A stretch of 50,932 bases of DNA. It comes from an uncultured Phocaeicola sp. (lineage in GTDB: Bacteria; Bacteroidota; Bacteroidia; Bacteroidales; Bacteroidaceae). Each line of letters begins with the position of its first letter. Position 1 is the first letter of the stretch. The notes below the pieces were generated by a model, which saw only the letters and a program-made list of their open reading frames with translations, searched no databases and had not been told where the DNA came from. Shown here in pieces: positions 16,409 through 25,499 of this stretch. Made by a program: the position numbers and the translations under genes. The DNA lies in assembly GCA_944320885.1 (NCBI GenBank), contig CALUJE010000021.1, positions 1 through 50,932 on the forward strand, written 5' to 3'.

Positions 16409-17218
16409 ATGATGAAGAAAAATCTGATTATAATAGCTTTGGCTTCTGCATGCTTGTTGTCATCATGCGGTGATTATAATAAGGTCCTGAAAAGCCAGGA
16501 TTATTCCTATCGGTATGAAGCTGCCAAGGAATATTTCTTTAGTGGACAATATAATAAGGCGTCAGTAGTGCTGGCCGATATGATTACAATTCTGAAGGGT
16601 AGCACGAAAGCAGAAGAATCTCTTTATATGCTTGCCATGTGTTATTACGGGCAAGGAGACTGGTTGGAAGCCTCTTCTACGTTTAAGAAGTATTACACCA
16701 CTTATCCTCGTGGCGAGTTTACCGAATTGGCCCGTTATTATACCTGCAGAGCTTTGTATAATGACACTCCGGAACCGCAATTGGACCAGACAAGTACATT
16801 CAGTGCAATTAATGAAATTCAAACGTTTTGTGAATATTATCCCACCAGTATATATAAGGATGATGCACAGAACATGATGTTTGAGTTGCAAGATAAGCTC
16901 GTTGAAAAAGAATATCTTTCAGCCCAACTGTATTATAATTTGGGTAATTATATGGGTAATAACTATGAATCATGTGTTATTACTGCTCAGAATGCCTTGC
17001 AGGATTTTCCCTATGCCAAAAGACGTGAAGACCTCTCTTTCCTGATAGTACGTGCCAAATACAAGATGGCGGTAGAAAGTGTATTGGAAAAGCAGGAAGA
17101 ACGTTATCGCGATGTAGTGGATGAATATTATGCTTTCAAAAACGAATTTCCTGAAAGCAAATACATCAAGGACGTAGAAAAGATGTTCAAGGCAGCAAAT
17201 AAGAATATTAAAGATTGA
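16409..17218 (+). CDS. bamD: Outer-membrane assembly lipoprotein BamD
   Basis: A 269-residue lipoprotein with lipobox LSSC (Cys20) and a TPR solenoid (YEAAKEYFFSGQYNKASVVLADM, then SLYMLAMCYYGQGDWLEASSTFKKYYTTYP, and later helices). This matches BamD/YfiO, the essential BAM-complex lipoprotein that helps fold beta-barrel proteins into the outer membrane. Two tandem ATGs (16409, 16412) can start it. It heads an operon with an RNA polymerase omega gene (25 bp downstream) and a DUF4293 gene, an order I recall as conserved in Bacteroides. Confidence 0.93.
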   Translation: MMKKNLIIIALASACLLSSCGDYNKVLKSQDYSYRYEAAKEYFFSGQYNKASVVLADMITILKGSTKAEESLYMLAMCYYGQGDWLEASSTFKKYYTTYPRGEFTELARYYTCRALYNDTPEPQLDQTSTFSAINEIQTFCEYYPTSIYKDDAQNMMFELQDKLVEKEYLSAQLYYNLGNYMGNNYESCVITAQNALQDFPYAKRREDLSFLIVRAKYKMAVESVLEKQEERYRDVVDEYYAFKNEFPESKYIKDVEKMFKAANKNIKD

Positions 17219-17243
17219 AATATAAATAACAGAATTAAAAGCT

Positions 17244-17579
17244 ATGGATTACAGAAAAACAAATGCCCCTACTACTACGGTTACACGTGATTTGATGGAG
17301 TTGTGTGAAGATACCGGTAATATCTATGAAACAGTAGCTATCATCGGTAAGCGTGCCAACCAGATTGCAGTGGAGATCAAAAACGACCTGTCAAAGAAAT
17401 TGCAGGAGTTTGCTTCTTATAATGATAGTATGGATGAAGTTTCTGAAAACAGAGAGCAAATAGAAATCTCACGCTATTATGAAAAGTTGCCGAAACCGAC
17501 ATTGATAGCAACTCAAGAATATATAGAAGGTAAGGTATACTACAGAAATCCTGCTAAGGAAAAAGAAAAATTGCAGTAA
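17244..17579 (+). CDS. rpoZ: RNA polymerase omega subunit, Bacteroidota type
   Basis: A 111-residue protein of the Rpb6/omega family as found in Bacteroidota: MDYRKTNAPTTTVTRDLMEL, followed by the omega-like helix ETVAIIGKRANQIAVEIKND (residues about 28-48) and a C-terminal extension. Omega helps the beta' subunit fold and bind core polymerase. It sits between bamD and a DUF4293 gene, with short gaps on both sides, so all three are likely co-transcribed. Confidence 0.88.
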   Translation: MDYRKTNAPTTTVTRDLMELCEDTGNIYETVAIIGKRANQIAVEIKNDLSKKLQEFASYNDSMDEVSENREQIEISRYYEKLPKPTLIATQEYIEGKVYYRNPAKEKEKLQ

Positions 17580-17615
17580 AAACGAGTACCTCTATCTCTT
17601 TAACAGACAAGGATT

Positions 17616-18074
17616 ATGATTCAGCGCATACAAAGTGTTTACCTGCTGTTAGTTGTGGTTTTGATGGGGGTAGTGATGAGTTTGCCGTTGGGAATTTATA
17701 TCGGAGCCGATGGAGGAGTTTCTTCATTGCGTGCTTTGGGTATTGACATTGCAGGAGTAGGGCATGATAGTTCCTGTTGGGGATTGTTCGCCATAGCTCT
17801 GCTTTCGGCAATTATTGCATTGGCTACTATCTTCTTATACAAGAACCGTAAACTACAGGTACGCCTGACAATATTTAATATATTGGTAATTATAGGATGG
17901 TATGCTACATTTATTGCATTTGTAATGGCATATAAGGAGCAGCTGGTTTCTGCTTCTTTTCATTGCAGTACAGGATGTGTGCTTCCTTTAATTGCTGTTT
18001 TCTTTAATCTGTTGGCTATTCGCGGCATTCGCAAGGATGAGCGCTTGGTAAAGGCGGCAGACAGGTTGAGATAA
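17616..18074 (+). CDS. DUF4293 four-helix membrane protein
   Basis: A 152-residue integral membrane protein beginning MIQRIQSVYLLLVVVLMGVV, the typical start of DUF4293 proteins. Four hydrophobic segments are visible, near 7-28, 48-68, 82-103 and 119-135, the second followed by KNRKLQVRL. The function is unknown. It is the last gene of the bamD-rpoZ operon and is followed by a terminator at 18110-18150. Confidence 0.85.
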   Translation: MIQRIQSVYLLLVVVLMGVVMSLPLGIYIGADGGVSSLRALGIDIAGVGHDSSCWGLFAIALLSAIIALATIFLYKNRKLQVRLTIFNILVIIGWYATFIAFVMAYKEQLVSASFHCSTGCVLPLIAVFFNLLAIRGIRKDERLVKAADRLR

Positions 18075-18109
18075 GATATTTTGTAAGATATTATATTTGA
18101 ACTATAGGA

Positions 18110-18150
18110 GCAGAAGTATAGATGTAAATCTTATATTTCTGCTTTTATTA
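18110..18150 (+). terminator. Intrinsic terminator of the bamD-rpoZ-DUF4293 operon
   Basis: GCAGAAGTATA (18110-18120) pairs with TATATTTCTGC (18132-18142) with one G-U, then TTTTATTATTTTA follows. Confidence 0.8.
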
Positions 18151-18176
18151 TTTTATGGCCATCTTTCTTGGAAATT

Positions 18177-18223
18177 ATAACTTATGAAAAAATAAAAGTA
18201 GGCCATGATTTTTATTTTTATAA
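18177..18223. repeat. AT-rich intergenic repeat, copy 1
   Basis: A 47-bp stretch with the core AAAAGTAGGCCATGATTTTT aligns with the reverse complement of 39258-39304, with only a few differences. Similar AT-rich stem-like DNA (ATAGCC, TATAAGTTATG, TTATAACTATG) continues to about 18300. Together with the flanking hairpins it fills the 298-bp gap 18075-18372. Confidence 0.6.
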
Positions 18224-18301
18224 GTTATGAAATTTTTTTTCATAGCCGCTTTTTCTCCCTTTTATAACTATGTTTTTTTAATTATAAAGTTATAATATAG
18301 A

Positions 18302-18338
18302 AACGGGATCTGTACAAACGCCTTGCACAAATCCCGTT
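18302..18338 (-). terminator. Hairpin downstream of the truncated 227-residue gene
   Basis: AACGGGAT (18302-18309) and ATCCCGTT (18331-18338) are perfectly complementary, with a smaller TGTACAAA/TTGCACA stem inside. On the minus strand the T-run after the stem is weak (TTCTATATTATA). Confidence 0.5.
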
Positions 18339-18372
18339 CTTTCATCGATTGAGAGAATACTGTTTTTTCATT

Positions 18373-19056
18373 TTATTTATGTTTTTCGCTTTCAAGTTCC
18401 AATAATTGATAGGCTGCATATAATATTTCTGTTGCGCTCATATCGCTTAGGAAGCTACGTATGAAATTGGCTGCCTTTTTGCGTATGGTTTTGTCAGTCG
18501 TGTTTATTAATTGGGAATATTGAATGAGAAGCATATTTTGTTGTTCTTTAGTAAGTGCTGGATATTCTTTTTCGCACATTTCAATATATGCGTTCAAGTC
18601 GCCTTTTGCATGACATTCTATGAGTTTATAAACTGTATCATAGTTTTTATCGGCATTTAATCCAATTTCATTTATTTTCTTCTTTATTTCAAGATAATCT
18701 TTTTCGTTATATTTTGTATTTCCCCCTAAGTATGAATAAATTTCTGATTTCATTAAATTGCTGATGATATCTGCTACTGTTTGCTTTATTTCTGGAGCAA
18801 ATTCATTGCGATGTGTTATCATATATTGGGCAATGGATGAATTGCTGTTTTTAGTGTAATATTTATAAATAAACAAATTTTCAGCAGAGAGTTTTTCTGA
18901 GTCATTCAAATTATTAAAATATTCATTAATAATATTGTATGCCAGATCTATTTTCTTTTGATCTCTTTTATCCATTTGAGATTCAGTCGTTAAATAACCA
19001 GCATAAGCAGAAATCAATTCAGCTGTTCGTTCACCTTTTTCGTATCTTTCTTTCAT
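18373..19056 (-). pseudogene. N-terminally truncated helical protein gene (possible TlpA-like lipoprotein remnant)
   Basis: A 227-residue open frame starting MKERYEKGERTAELISAYAG. It is helix-rich and polar, without signal peptide or catalytic motif. The composition resembles the middle helical region of Bacteroidales thioredoxin-like envelope proteins, but no CxxC domain follows, and I do not claim the family firmly. The start codon lies exactly beside the truncated sigma-factor fragment on the other strand, with no promoter or leader between. This indicates that the 5' part was removed by deletion or rearrangement. It may still be expressed, or be a relic. Confidence 0.5.
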
Positions 19057-19278
19057 TTGTTATTTCGTGCCATTGATAATCTTCCACCCAAATATAAGAT
19101 GCTGTTTGACCTGAGTTTTGAACAGGGGCTGAAAAATGCAGAGGTGGCAAAGATCTTGAGTGTATCAGAAAGTGCCGTGAAAAAACAAAAGGCTTTTTTA
19201 ATACAGCGATTACGTGATGAACTGAAAAAAACAACCGATAAGGATTTCATGCGGTTATTGCTATTTCTTATGCCATAA
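19057..19278 (+). pseudogene. C-terminal fragment of an ECF sigma factor (region 4 only)
   Basis: The 73 residues LFRAIDNLPPKYKMLFDLSF through a helix-turn-helix (LKNAEVAKILSVSESAVKKQKAFLIQRLRDEL) match sigma-70 region 4 of Bacteroidota ECF sigma factors, which recognises the -35-type element. Region 2, needed for core binding and -10 recognition, is absent. The recognisable homology starts at about 19060, abutting the start of the divergent truncated gene. So this is a broken gene at a deletion junction. TTG 19057 is only a formal start. Confidence 0.75.
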
Positions 19279-19311
19279 AAAAACACCCGCTCTTTTGTAA
19301 TATAGCGGGTG
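19277..19311 (-). terminator. Intrinsic terminator after the beta-barrel protein gene
   Basis: AGCGGGTG (19304-19311) and CACCCGCT (19284-19291) are perfect complements. On the minus strand the stem is followed by TTTTTTT (19277-19283). The stem also lies just past the sigma fragment and may act in both directions. Confidence 0.85.
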
Positions 19312-19330
19312 ATAAGTATTTGCAAGTGAT

Positions 19331-20038
19331 TTATTTGGTCTTAATAATATCGAACAAATAACTTAGTTTTACGGTAATCGTAGAGTTTCCCGAACGTCCG
19401 AAATAATCCTTTTTGGTATTTCCGAAAATATCAGCCAAACCATAATAATATCTTCCTTCGAGAATGAAATGACCTATTTTGGTGCTTAAGTCAAGTCCGC
19501 CTCCACCTGCAATTCCATAGTCGAAACTGTTTTCAGTATCTTTACCATATTGTTCTGTAACATTGTTGGGTCTGTTACTCGGGTTCCACGCATCTCCTCC
19601 ATATGTTTCTTTCTCACTCAGGAAAAAGTTCATTTGAGGGCCGGCATTAATGAAGAACTTTACTCCGTTCCGTTCCTTTCCCCATCCCATGTTGAACATA
19701 AAGGGGACTTCTATATAATTGGTTACACGCTGGTATGTATTGTTGCTTCCATCGTCAATATCTTCCTTCCATCCACGTTGTGCATAGTTGATTTCTACCT
19801 GCAAGCCACAAATCGCAGTAAAATATTTCTCGCATGTATACCGGATACTTAATCCGCCGCACATACCCATGATGTTGCTTTGCTTGATTGTCGGAGTAAA
19901 GCTGACGCTACTCATATTTACGCCTCCGTTGAATCCGATAGCCAAATCATTTCTTGATTCTCCTACCTGTGCATTGGAATACAGGGAGACAGATAAAAAT
20001 ATAATTATTACCGACAGATTTTTTAATATCTTGTTCAT
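19331..20038 (-). CDS. PorT-family outer-membrane beta-barrel protein
   Basis: A 235-residue protein with a signal peptide (about 1-23, ending YSNA) and alternating amphipathic strands rich in Gly and aromatic residues (AIGFNGGVNMSSV, YIEVPFMFNMGWG, KFFINAGPQMNFFLS, FDYGIAGGGGLDLS, FILEGRYYYGLAD), ending ITVKLSYLFDIIKTK. This is the outer-membrane beta-barrel (OMP_b-brl_2/PorT) pattern, likely 8 strands. Its ATG overlaps the stop of the LysM protein gene by 4 bases (ATGA), so translation is coupled and the two products may act together at the cell wall and outer membrane. Confidence 0.85.
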   Translation of the reverse strand: MNKILKNLSVIIIFLSVSLYSNAQVGESRNDLAIGFNGGVNMSSVSFTPTIKQSNIMGMCGGLSIRYTCEKYFTAICGLQVEINYAQRGWKEDIDDGSNNTYQRVTNYIEVPFMFNMGWGKERNGVKFFINAGPQMNFFLSEKETYGGDAWNPSNRPNNVTEQYGKDTENSFDYGIAGGGGLDLSTKIGHFILEGRYYYGLADIFGNTKKDYFGRSGNSTITVKLSYLFDIIKTK

Positions 20039-21807
20039 TTGTCAAAGTCTATTTTTATCAGTTCATGATTTTGTGTGAAATGAATAAAGAATACTTTCTT
20101 GTTAATAAATCCTCCCCAGTTGTTGACTCGCTCAAATTTGAAGCTGGTCTGTATGGGAGTGACTTGTATTTTATCCAGATTCTTTTCGAGCTTGTTTCCG
20201 TACAGAGACAATCCTTTTAATATATAATAGGCCGTTTCATATCCCAATATGGCGTATTTAGGATATGTATTTAATATCTCTTTATGATACCATTGGCGAA
20301 ATGCATTCTGGAAGTTTACAACGTTGACCGATAAGTTATTCGCATAAAACGAAGTATAGAAATAAGTATCAAAAGTATAGAAATCATCTAAATGGTCATT
20401 CGTATATGTCTGCCATTCCGGATAGCCGAATAAATGCAATTTATATTTGTCTGGAGTATTTTCTGCTTCCCATGATAATTTCAGTGCTTTCAGATATGGA
20501 AGCAGTTTGATTAATGTGATATTACTTCCAGATGTAGGAATAAGTATGTTGTCTTTGTTCGGACTTAATGCGCTTTCAATACTTTCCTTGCTGTTGGCAT
20601 TAATCGTTTTGAATGCGATATTGTTATTTTTCAGTTCCTGTTTGAATCCTTTTATAAATTCCTGCTTGTCTCCGTTGTTTCCTTCGGTAGTTACGAAAAT
20701 GAGGTTCTCATTATTGAATTTACGGATGAAGTGCTCATATACTTCAGAATACAGATAAGATTGTGGTGTATTTATCTGATACATGTATGGATTATTGAAA
20801 ACCTCATCACATTTGGATGTAAATGGTATGACCATTCTTATCTTATTCTTTTTGGAGAAGTCAGATACTTCAGAAATAAGACTTGAATGACCCGGACCAA
20901 TAATCAGATCCATATCCTTCATTTCATCTTTTCTTAATATTCTCTTGATGGTTGTTGCGTTATCTTCTGTGTCGAAAGTATAGATATCAAACGATGTTCC
21001 GTTCTTTTTCAGCTCATTGATAGCCATGAGAAATCCCTGATAATATTCTATCATGCGGGGTTGTTCGGCATTATTGCCGCTGTTTAGCATGAAGGGAAGC
21101 AGTACGGCTATTTTCAGACGCTCCTTTTTGACAGGCTCAGAGACTGTATTTCCGAACAGGTCATTATTGGTAGGAGCAGTGACAATCTGAACTGCTTCTT
21201 CTTTGTGATATGGAATCCGCAGATATTTACCCTTTTTGAGTTTTTCTTTTTTCAATTCAGGATTGGCTGCAATAAGTTCCTCTTCAGTAATGCCATACAG
21301 CTTACTGATACTGTATATTGTTTCTTTGCGTTTAACCTTATGTATTTCCCGAAAATCCTGTCGGGTAGAAGTTGCAACCGGAGTCTTTTCGACGACAGGC
21401 GATGTTGTTGCATTTGTTTCATCTTTCTGCGGGATGATGATAACCTGTCCGCTTTTGAAGTTTTGTGCGCTCAGTCCGGGATTGGCATCACATATGCTTT
21501 GAGCCGAAACATTATAAAGCTGTGTAAGCTTATATAAAGTTTCTCCCGGTTGTATGGTGTGGAACTGTTGTTTGTCGGCACCTGCCTTTTGAGGTATGCG
21601 CAACTTTTCTCCGCTTTTTATTATCTTGTCACAGCCAGGATTCAGTTGCAGAATATCTGCTACCGATACATTATAAGTGGTTGCTATTGAGTATAAACTT
21701 TCACCTGGAGCAATTGTATGTAAGAAATAAGTTGATTGTTGTGCGGATAAATACGTTGGTATACTTATAAGTAAACTAATCAAAAACCATCGCCAGTTTC
21801 GTTTCAT
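20035..21807 (-). CDS. Three-LysM protein with a periplasmic-binding-protein-like domain
   Basis: With ATG 21805-21807 this is a 590-residue exported protein. A signal peptide (MKRNWRWFLISLLISIPTYLSAQ) is followed by three LysM modules, with cores HTIAPGESLYSIATTYNVS, HTIQPGETLYKLTQLYNVS and HKVKRKETIYSISKLYGIT (spanning about residues 27-200). From about residue 230 (KIAVLLPFML) to the end it resembles type 1 periplasmic binding proteins (IIGPGHSSLISEVSDF, MVIPFTSKCDEV, ILGYETAYYILKGL). LysM modules bind GlcNAc-containing glycans such as peptidoglycan. A longer frame reaches 21888, but a -7 box lies within it. The gene is coupled to the beta-barrel gene downstream. Confidence 0.88.
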   Translation of the reverse strand: MKRNWRWFLISLLISIPTYLSAQQSTYFLHTIAPGESLYSIATTYNVSVADILQLNPGCDKIIKSGEKLRIPQKAGADKQQFHTIQPGETLYKLTQLYNVSAQSICDANPGLSAQNFKSGQVIIIPQKDETNATTSPVVEKTPVATSTRQDFREIHKVKRKETIYSISKLYGITEEELIAANPELKKEKLKKGKYLRIPYHKEEAVQIVTAPTNNDLFGNTVSEPVKKERLKIAVLLPFMLNSGNNAEQPRMIEYYQGFLMAINELKKNGTSFDIYTFDTEDNATTIKRILRKDEMKDMDLIIGPGHSSLISEVSDFSKKNKIRMVIPFTSKCDEVFNNPYMYQINTPQSYLYSEVYEHFIRKFNNENLIFVTTEGNNGDKQEFIKGFKQELKNNNIAFKTINANSKESIESALSPNKDNILIPTSGSNITLIKLLPYLKALKLSWEAENTPDKYKLHLFGYPEWQTYTNDHLDDFYTFDTYFYTSFYANNLSVNVVNFQNAFRQWYHKEILNTYPKYAILGYETAYYILKGLSLYGNKLEKNLDKIQVTPIQTSFKFERVNNWGGFINKKVFFIHFTQNHELIKIDFDK

Positions 21808-21836
21808 AGATATCTTTTTATGAATTAATTTTGCTA

Positions 21837-21844
21837 CAAAAGTA
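21837..21844 (-). promoter_or_regulatory. -7 box of the LysM/beta-barrel operon
   Basis: On the minus strand TACTTTTG is an exact TAnnTTTG, 29 bp before the ATG at 21807. It argues against the longer reading frame as the start. A divergent uvrA promoter lies about 80 bp away. Confidence 0.55.
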
Positions 21845-21919
21845 TAAAAAACTCCCATTATACTGTTATAAAAGACAATAATATTCATTCTTTTTACCTA
21901 TAATCTCATCGGGATACAT

Positions 21920-21927
21920 TAATTTTG
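21920..21927 (+). promoter_or_regulatory. -7 box of uvrA
   Basis: TAATTTTG is an exact TAnnTTTG; the expected start near 21934 is 17 bp before the ATG. No typical LexA-like SOS operator was recognised. Confidence 0.55.
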
Positions 21928-21950
21928 CATAATATGTAGCAACAGATTCT

Positions 21951-24800
21951 ATGGAATATATGACAGATGAAATAGAAAAAATTAATGTATACGGAGCCCG
22001 TGTGCACAATCTTAAAAATATAGATGTTGAAATACCCCGTAACAGTTTGACTGTAATAACCGGCCTGAGCGGAAGCGGTAAATCTTCTTTGGCCTTTGAT
22101 ACGCTTTTTGCAGAAGGCCAACGTCGGTATATAGAAACCTTTTCGGCCTATGCGCGCAATTTTCTGGGAGGAATGGAACGGCCGGACGTTGACAAGATAA
22201 CAGGATTGAGCCCGGTTATTTCAATAGAGCAGAAGACAACCAATAAGAATCCCCGCTCTACAGTTGGAACCACAACGGAAATCTACGATTATTTACGTTT
22301 GCTGTTTGCGCGTGCGGGAGTGGCCTACTCTTATCTTTCGGGAGAAAAAATGGTGAAATATACCGAAGAGCAGGTGATAAACCAGATTTTGCAGGAATAT
22401 GCCGGAAAACGGATTTATCTGTTGGCTCCGCTGGTGCGTTCCCGTAAAGGACATTACAAGGAACTGTTTGAGCAGATACGTAAGAAAGGATTCCTTTATG
22501 TGAGAACAGATGGTGAAATCCATGAAATAATGCATGGAATGAAGCTCGACAGATATAAGAACCATGACATAGAGGTTGTCGTTGATAAGTTGGTTGTAAG
22601 CAATAAAGATGACAAACGTCTGTTGCAGAGCATTGCTACAGCAATGGTACAGGGCAATGGACTTATCATGATATTGGATGTTGAGACAAATACGGTTCGT
22701 CATTACAGTAAAAGACTGATGTGTCCGGTTACCGGACTTTCATACCGCGAGCCGGCTCCTCATAATTTTTCGTTCAATTCTCCGCAGGGAGCCTGTCCGC
22801 GATGCAAGGGACTGGGATTTGTCAATCTGATAGATGTCGATAAGGTTATTCCAGACAGAAGTCTTTCCATTTGTGAAGGAGCCATAGTACCTCTTGGAAA
22901 ATACAAGAATTCCATGATATTCTGGCAGATTGAGGCTCTTCTTGAGAAGTATGAGGCCAATCTGAAGACTCCGGTCAGCGATTTGCCTGATGAGGCTATT
23001 GATGAAATTCTTAACGGCTCGGACGAGCGTATAAAGATAAAGAGCTCGCTTCTGCATTCTTCATCCGATTATTTCACTTCTTTCGAGGGAATTGTGAAGT
23101 ATATACAGATGCTTCAGGAAAGCGATGCTTCGGCTACCCAACAGAAGTGGGCCGAACAGTTTGCCAAAACGGACGTGTGCCCCGAATGTCACGGACAGCG
23201 GTTGAACAAGGAAGCATTGAGTTTCCGTATACATGACAAGAATATATACCAGCTTGCTACAATGGATATCAGCGAGCTTTATGAATGGATGATGCATGTT
23301 GAGGAGTTTCTGGATGCAAAGCAGAAACGTATTGCTGAGGAGATCCTGAAAGAAATCCGTACCCGGTTGAAGTTCCTGCTTGATGTAGGTTTGGATTATC
23401 TTTCGCTGAACCGGACTTCCGTCTCACTTTCGGGAGGAGAGAGTCAGCGTATTCGTCTGGCCACCCAGATAGGTTCTCAGCTGGTGAATGTACTTTATAT
23501 TCTTGACGAACCCAGTATCGGTTTGCACCAGCGTGACAATATCCGGCTTATCAATTCCTTGAAGGAGTTGCGTGACTTGGGTAATACGGTTATTGTGGTA
23601 GAACACGACCGTGATATGATGCTCAGTGCCGATTATGTGGTTGATATGGGCCCGAAAGCCGGACGCTTGGGAGGCGAGGTCGTTTTTGCGGGTACTCCTG
23701 AAGAGATGCTGAAGTCGCACACATTGACCTCGCAATACCTGAATGGAGAGATGAAGATAGAACTTCCTGAAAAGCGTCGTGAAGGAAACGGCAAGCTTCT
23801 TTCTCTGCACGGAGCTTCGGGAAATAATCTGAAGAACGTGGATGTTGATTTCCCTTTGGGTAAGTTCATATGCGTTACCGGCGTTTCCGGCAGCGGAAAA
23901 TCTACTCTTATCAATGATACCCTGCAACCCATTCTTTCGCAGCATTTCTACCGCTCGCTTCAAGACCCGTTGCCATACGCATCCATTGAAGGACTTGAAT
24001 ATATAGATAAGGTGGTGAATGTAGACCAGTCGCCTTTGGGACGTACACCGCGTTCCAATCCGGCTACATATACAGGTGTATTTTCCGATATCCGTTCGCT
24101 CTTCGTTGAGTTGCCGGAGTCAAAAATCAGAGGGTACAAGGCCGGACGTTTCTCATTCAATGTGAGCGGAGGCCGTTGCGAGGCTTGTGGAGGAAACGGT
24201 TACAAGACTATTGAGATGAACTTCCTGCCCGATGTGCTTGTACCTTGTGAAGTCTGTCACGGCAAGCGCTATAATCGTGAAACGCTTGAAGTCCGCTTTA
24301 AAGGAAAGTCGATTGCCGATGTGCTCGACATGACCATCAACCGTGCCGTGGAATTCTTTGAAAACGTTCCGCAGATACTGAATAAGATTAAGGTATTGCA
24401 GGAAGTGGGATTGGGATATATCAAGTTGGGACAGCCCTCTACTACTTTGTCGGGCGGAGAGAGCCAGCGTGTAAAACTGGCTACCGAACTAGCCAAGCGT
24501 GATACCGGCAAAACGATTTATATTCTTGATGAGCCTACTACCGGACTTCACTTTGAGGATATCCGTGTGTTGCTGACTGTACTCAATCGTTTGGTAGACA
24601 AAGGAAATACTGTGATTGTGATAGAACATAACATGGACATTATCAAATCTGCCGATTACATTATAGACATGGGTCCCGAAGGCGGAAGGGGAGGAGGTCG
24701 TGTGCTCAGCTGCGGTACTCCTGAAGAGGTGGCCCGTTGCAAAGAAGGATACACTTCGAAATTTTTACGTGAGGAACTGGAAAGAGATAGGAAACAATGA
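21951..24800 (+). CDS. uvrA: Excinuclease ABC subunit A
   Basis: A 949-residue twin ABC ATPase that scans DNA for damage and loads UvrB. The N-terminal Walker A is GLSGSGKS (38-45) with [17 protein letters not shown]; the first signature is [12 protein letters not shown] with [12 protein letters not shown]. The second Walker A is [10 protein letters not shown] and the second signature is [12 protein letters not shown] with [12 protein letters not shown]. The C-terminal zinc finger ([11 protein letters not shown] ... [10 protein letters not shown]) is intact. The first zinc module reads CPVTG then CPRCKGLG, lacking one Cys of the usual first pair. Alternative start: ATG 21960. An intergenic palindromic repeat directly follows the stop codon. 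Confidence 0.97.
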   Translation: MEYMTDEIEKINVYGARVHNLKNIDVEIPRNSLTVITGLSGSGKSSLAFDTLFAEGQRRYIETFSAYARNFLGGMERPDVDKITGLSPVISIEQKTTNKNPRSTVGTTTEIYDYLRLLFARAGVAYSYLSGEKMVKYTEEQVINQILQEYAGKRIYLLAPLVRSRKGHYKELFEQIRKKGFLYVRTDGEIHEIMHGMKLDRYKNHDIEVVVDKLVVSNKDDKRLLQSIATAMVQGNGLIMILDVETNTVRHYSKRLMCPVTGLSYREPAPHNFSFNSPQGACPRCKGLGFVNLIDVDKVIPDRSLSICEGAIVPLGKYKNSMIFWQIEALLEKYEANLKTPVSDLPDEAIDEILNGSDERIKIKSSLLHSSSDYFTSFEGIVKYIQMLQESDASATQQKWAEQFAKTDVCPECHGQRLNKEALSFRIHDKNIYQLATMDISELYEWMMHVEEFLDAKQKRIAEEILKEIRTRLKFLLDVGLDYLSLNRTSVSLSGGESQRIRLATQIGSQLVNVLYILDEPSIGLHQRDNIRLINSLKELRDLGNTVIVVEHDRDMMLSADYVVDMGPKAGRLGGEVVFAGTPEEMLKSHTLTSQYLNGEMKIELPEKRREGNGKLLSLHGASGNNLKNVDVDFPLGKFICVTGVSGSGKSTLINDTLQPILSQHFYRSLQDPLPYASIEGLEYIDKVVNVDQSPLGRTPRSNPATYTGVFSDIRSLFVELPESKIRGYKAGRFSFNVSGGRCEACGGNGYKTIEMNFLPDVLVPCEVCHGKRYNRETLEVRFKGKSIADVLDMTINRAVEFFENVPQILNKIKVLQEVGLGYIKLGQPSTTLSGGESQRVKLATELAKRDTGKTIYILDEPTTGLHFEDIRVLLTVLNRLVDKGNTVIVIEHNMDIIKSADYIIDMGPEGGRGGGRVLSCGTPEEVARCKEGYTSKFLREELERDRKQ

Positions 24801-24807
24801 AGTTTGA

Positions 24808-24931
24808 GGGAGTTAAATGGATTTATAGGGAGTTATCGTCCGCATTTGCGGACGAGGGAGTTAAAGGCCAATAGTTTAGCCTGGTATTGGCTTCTAACTC
24901 CCTGTAACTCCATTTAACTCCTTCTAACTCC
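24808..24931. repeat. 'ggagtta' palindromic intergenic element, copy 1
   Basis: It begins 8 bp after the uvrA stop. Components are GGGAGTTAAATGG at the left and its complement (CCATTTAACTCC) at the right, a perfect CGTCCGC/GCGGACG hairpin (24837-24854), and AAGGCCAAT/ATTGGCTT arms (24864-24893). The same series recurs at 33455-33560. It may serve as a terminator or RNA stabiliser. Confidence 0.75.
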
Positions 24932-24950
24932 TTAATAATATCATAACATT

Positions 24951-25436
24951 ATGAGCAACAAGATAAACAAAACCAATGCAGCCCGTTTGCTCGACAGGGC
25001 TAAAATCAAGTACGAGCTGATTCCCTACGAAGTGGATGAGAACGACCTGAGTGCCGTGCATGTGGCCGCTACGTTGGGCGAGAATATAGAGCAGGTGTTC
25101 AAGACTATTGTCTTGCATGGTGACAAATCAGGCCATTTCGTCTGTGTCATTCCCGGCGAACATGAAATCGATTTGAAGCTTGCCGCCAAAGTGTCAGGCA
25201 ATAAAAAGTGTGATTTATTACCTCTGAAAGAGCTCTTGCCTACTACCGGATACATACGTGGCGGATGCTCTCCGTTTGGCATGAAGAAAGCATTTCCTAC
25301 CTATATTCATGAGTCTTGCCGCCAATTTTCCTATATTTTTGTCAGTGCAGGGGTGCGTGGCTTACAAATAAAAATTGCTCCAGACGATTTAATTCGTGAA
25401 TTAAGGGCCGAAGTTTGCGTTTTATTTGTATCGTAA
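24951..25436 (+). CDS. ybaK: YbaK/EbsC-type Cys-tRNA(Pro) deacylase
   Basis: A 161-residue trans-editing protein of the YbaK family. Visible signatures are TNAARLLDRAKIKYELIPYE, the VAATLGENIEQVFKTIVLHGD segment with the catalytic-site lysine region, VCVIPGEHEIDLKLAAKVSGNKK, and the conserved RGGCSPFGMKKAFPTYI loop. Members hydrolyse Cys-tRNA(Pro) made by mistake by prolyl-tRNA synthetase, and sometimes other mischarged tRNAs. The gene stands alone between the repeat after uvrA and the POT transporter gene. Confidence 0.9.
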   Translation: MSNKINKTNAARLLDRAKIKYELIPYEVDENDLSAVHVAATLGENIEQVFKTIVLHGDKSGHFVCVIPGEHEIDLKLAAKVSGNKKCDLLPLKELLPTTGYIRGGCSPFGMKKAFPTYIHESCRQFSYIFVSAGVRGLQIKIAPDDLIRELRAEVCVLFVS

Positions 25437-25457
25437 GTAAAAAAAGATATATATTTG
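25425..25457 (+). promoter_or_regulatory. Promoter of the POT transporter gene
   Basis: TTTG (25425-25428), a 21-bp spacer and TATATTTG (25450-25457) match the Bacteroidota promoter. The -33 box lies in the last codons of the ybaK-type gene. The leader is about 35 bases. Confidence 0.65.
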
Positions 25458-25499
25458 TGTACTTAAAATTAATTATTAATAATCTAATATCTAAAATTT

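Noticed and set aside
21808..21888. Longer N terminus for the LysM protein
   Set aside because: An exact -7 box lies in it, and the signal peptide begins properly at the ATG at 21807.
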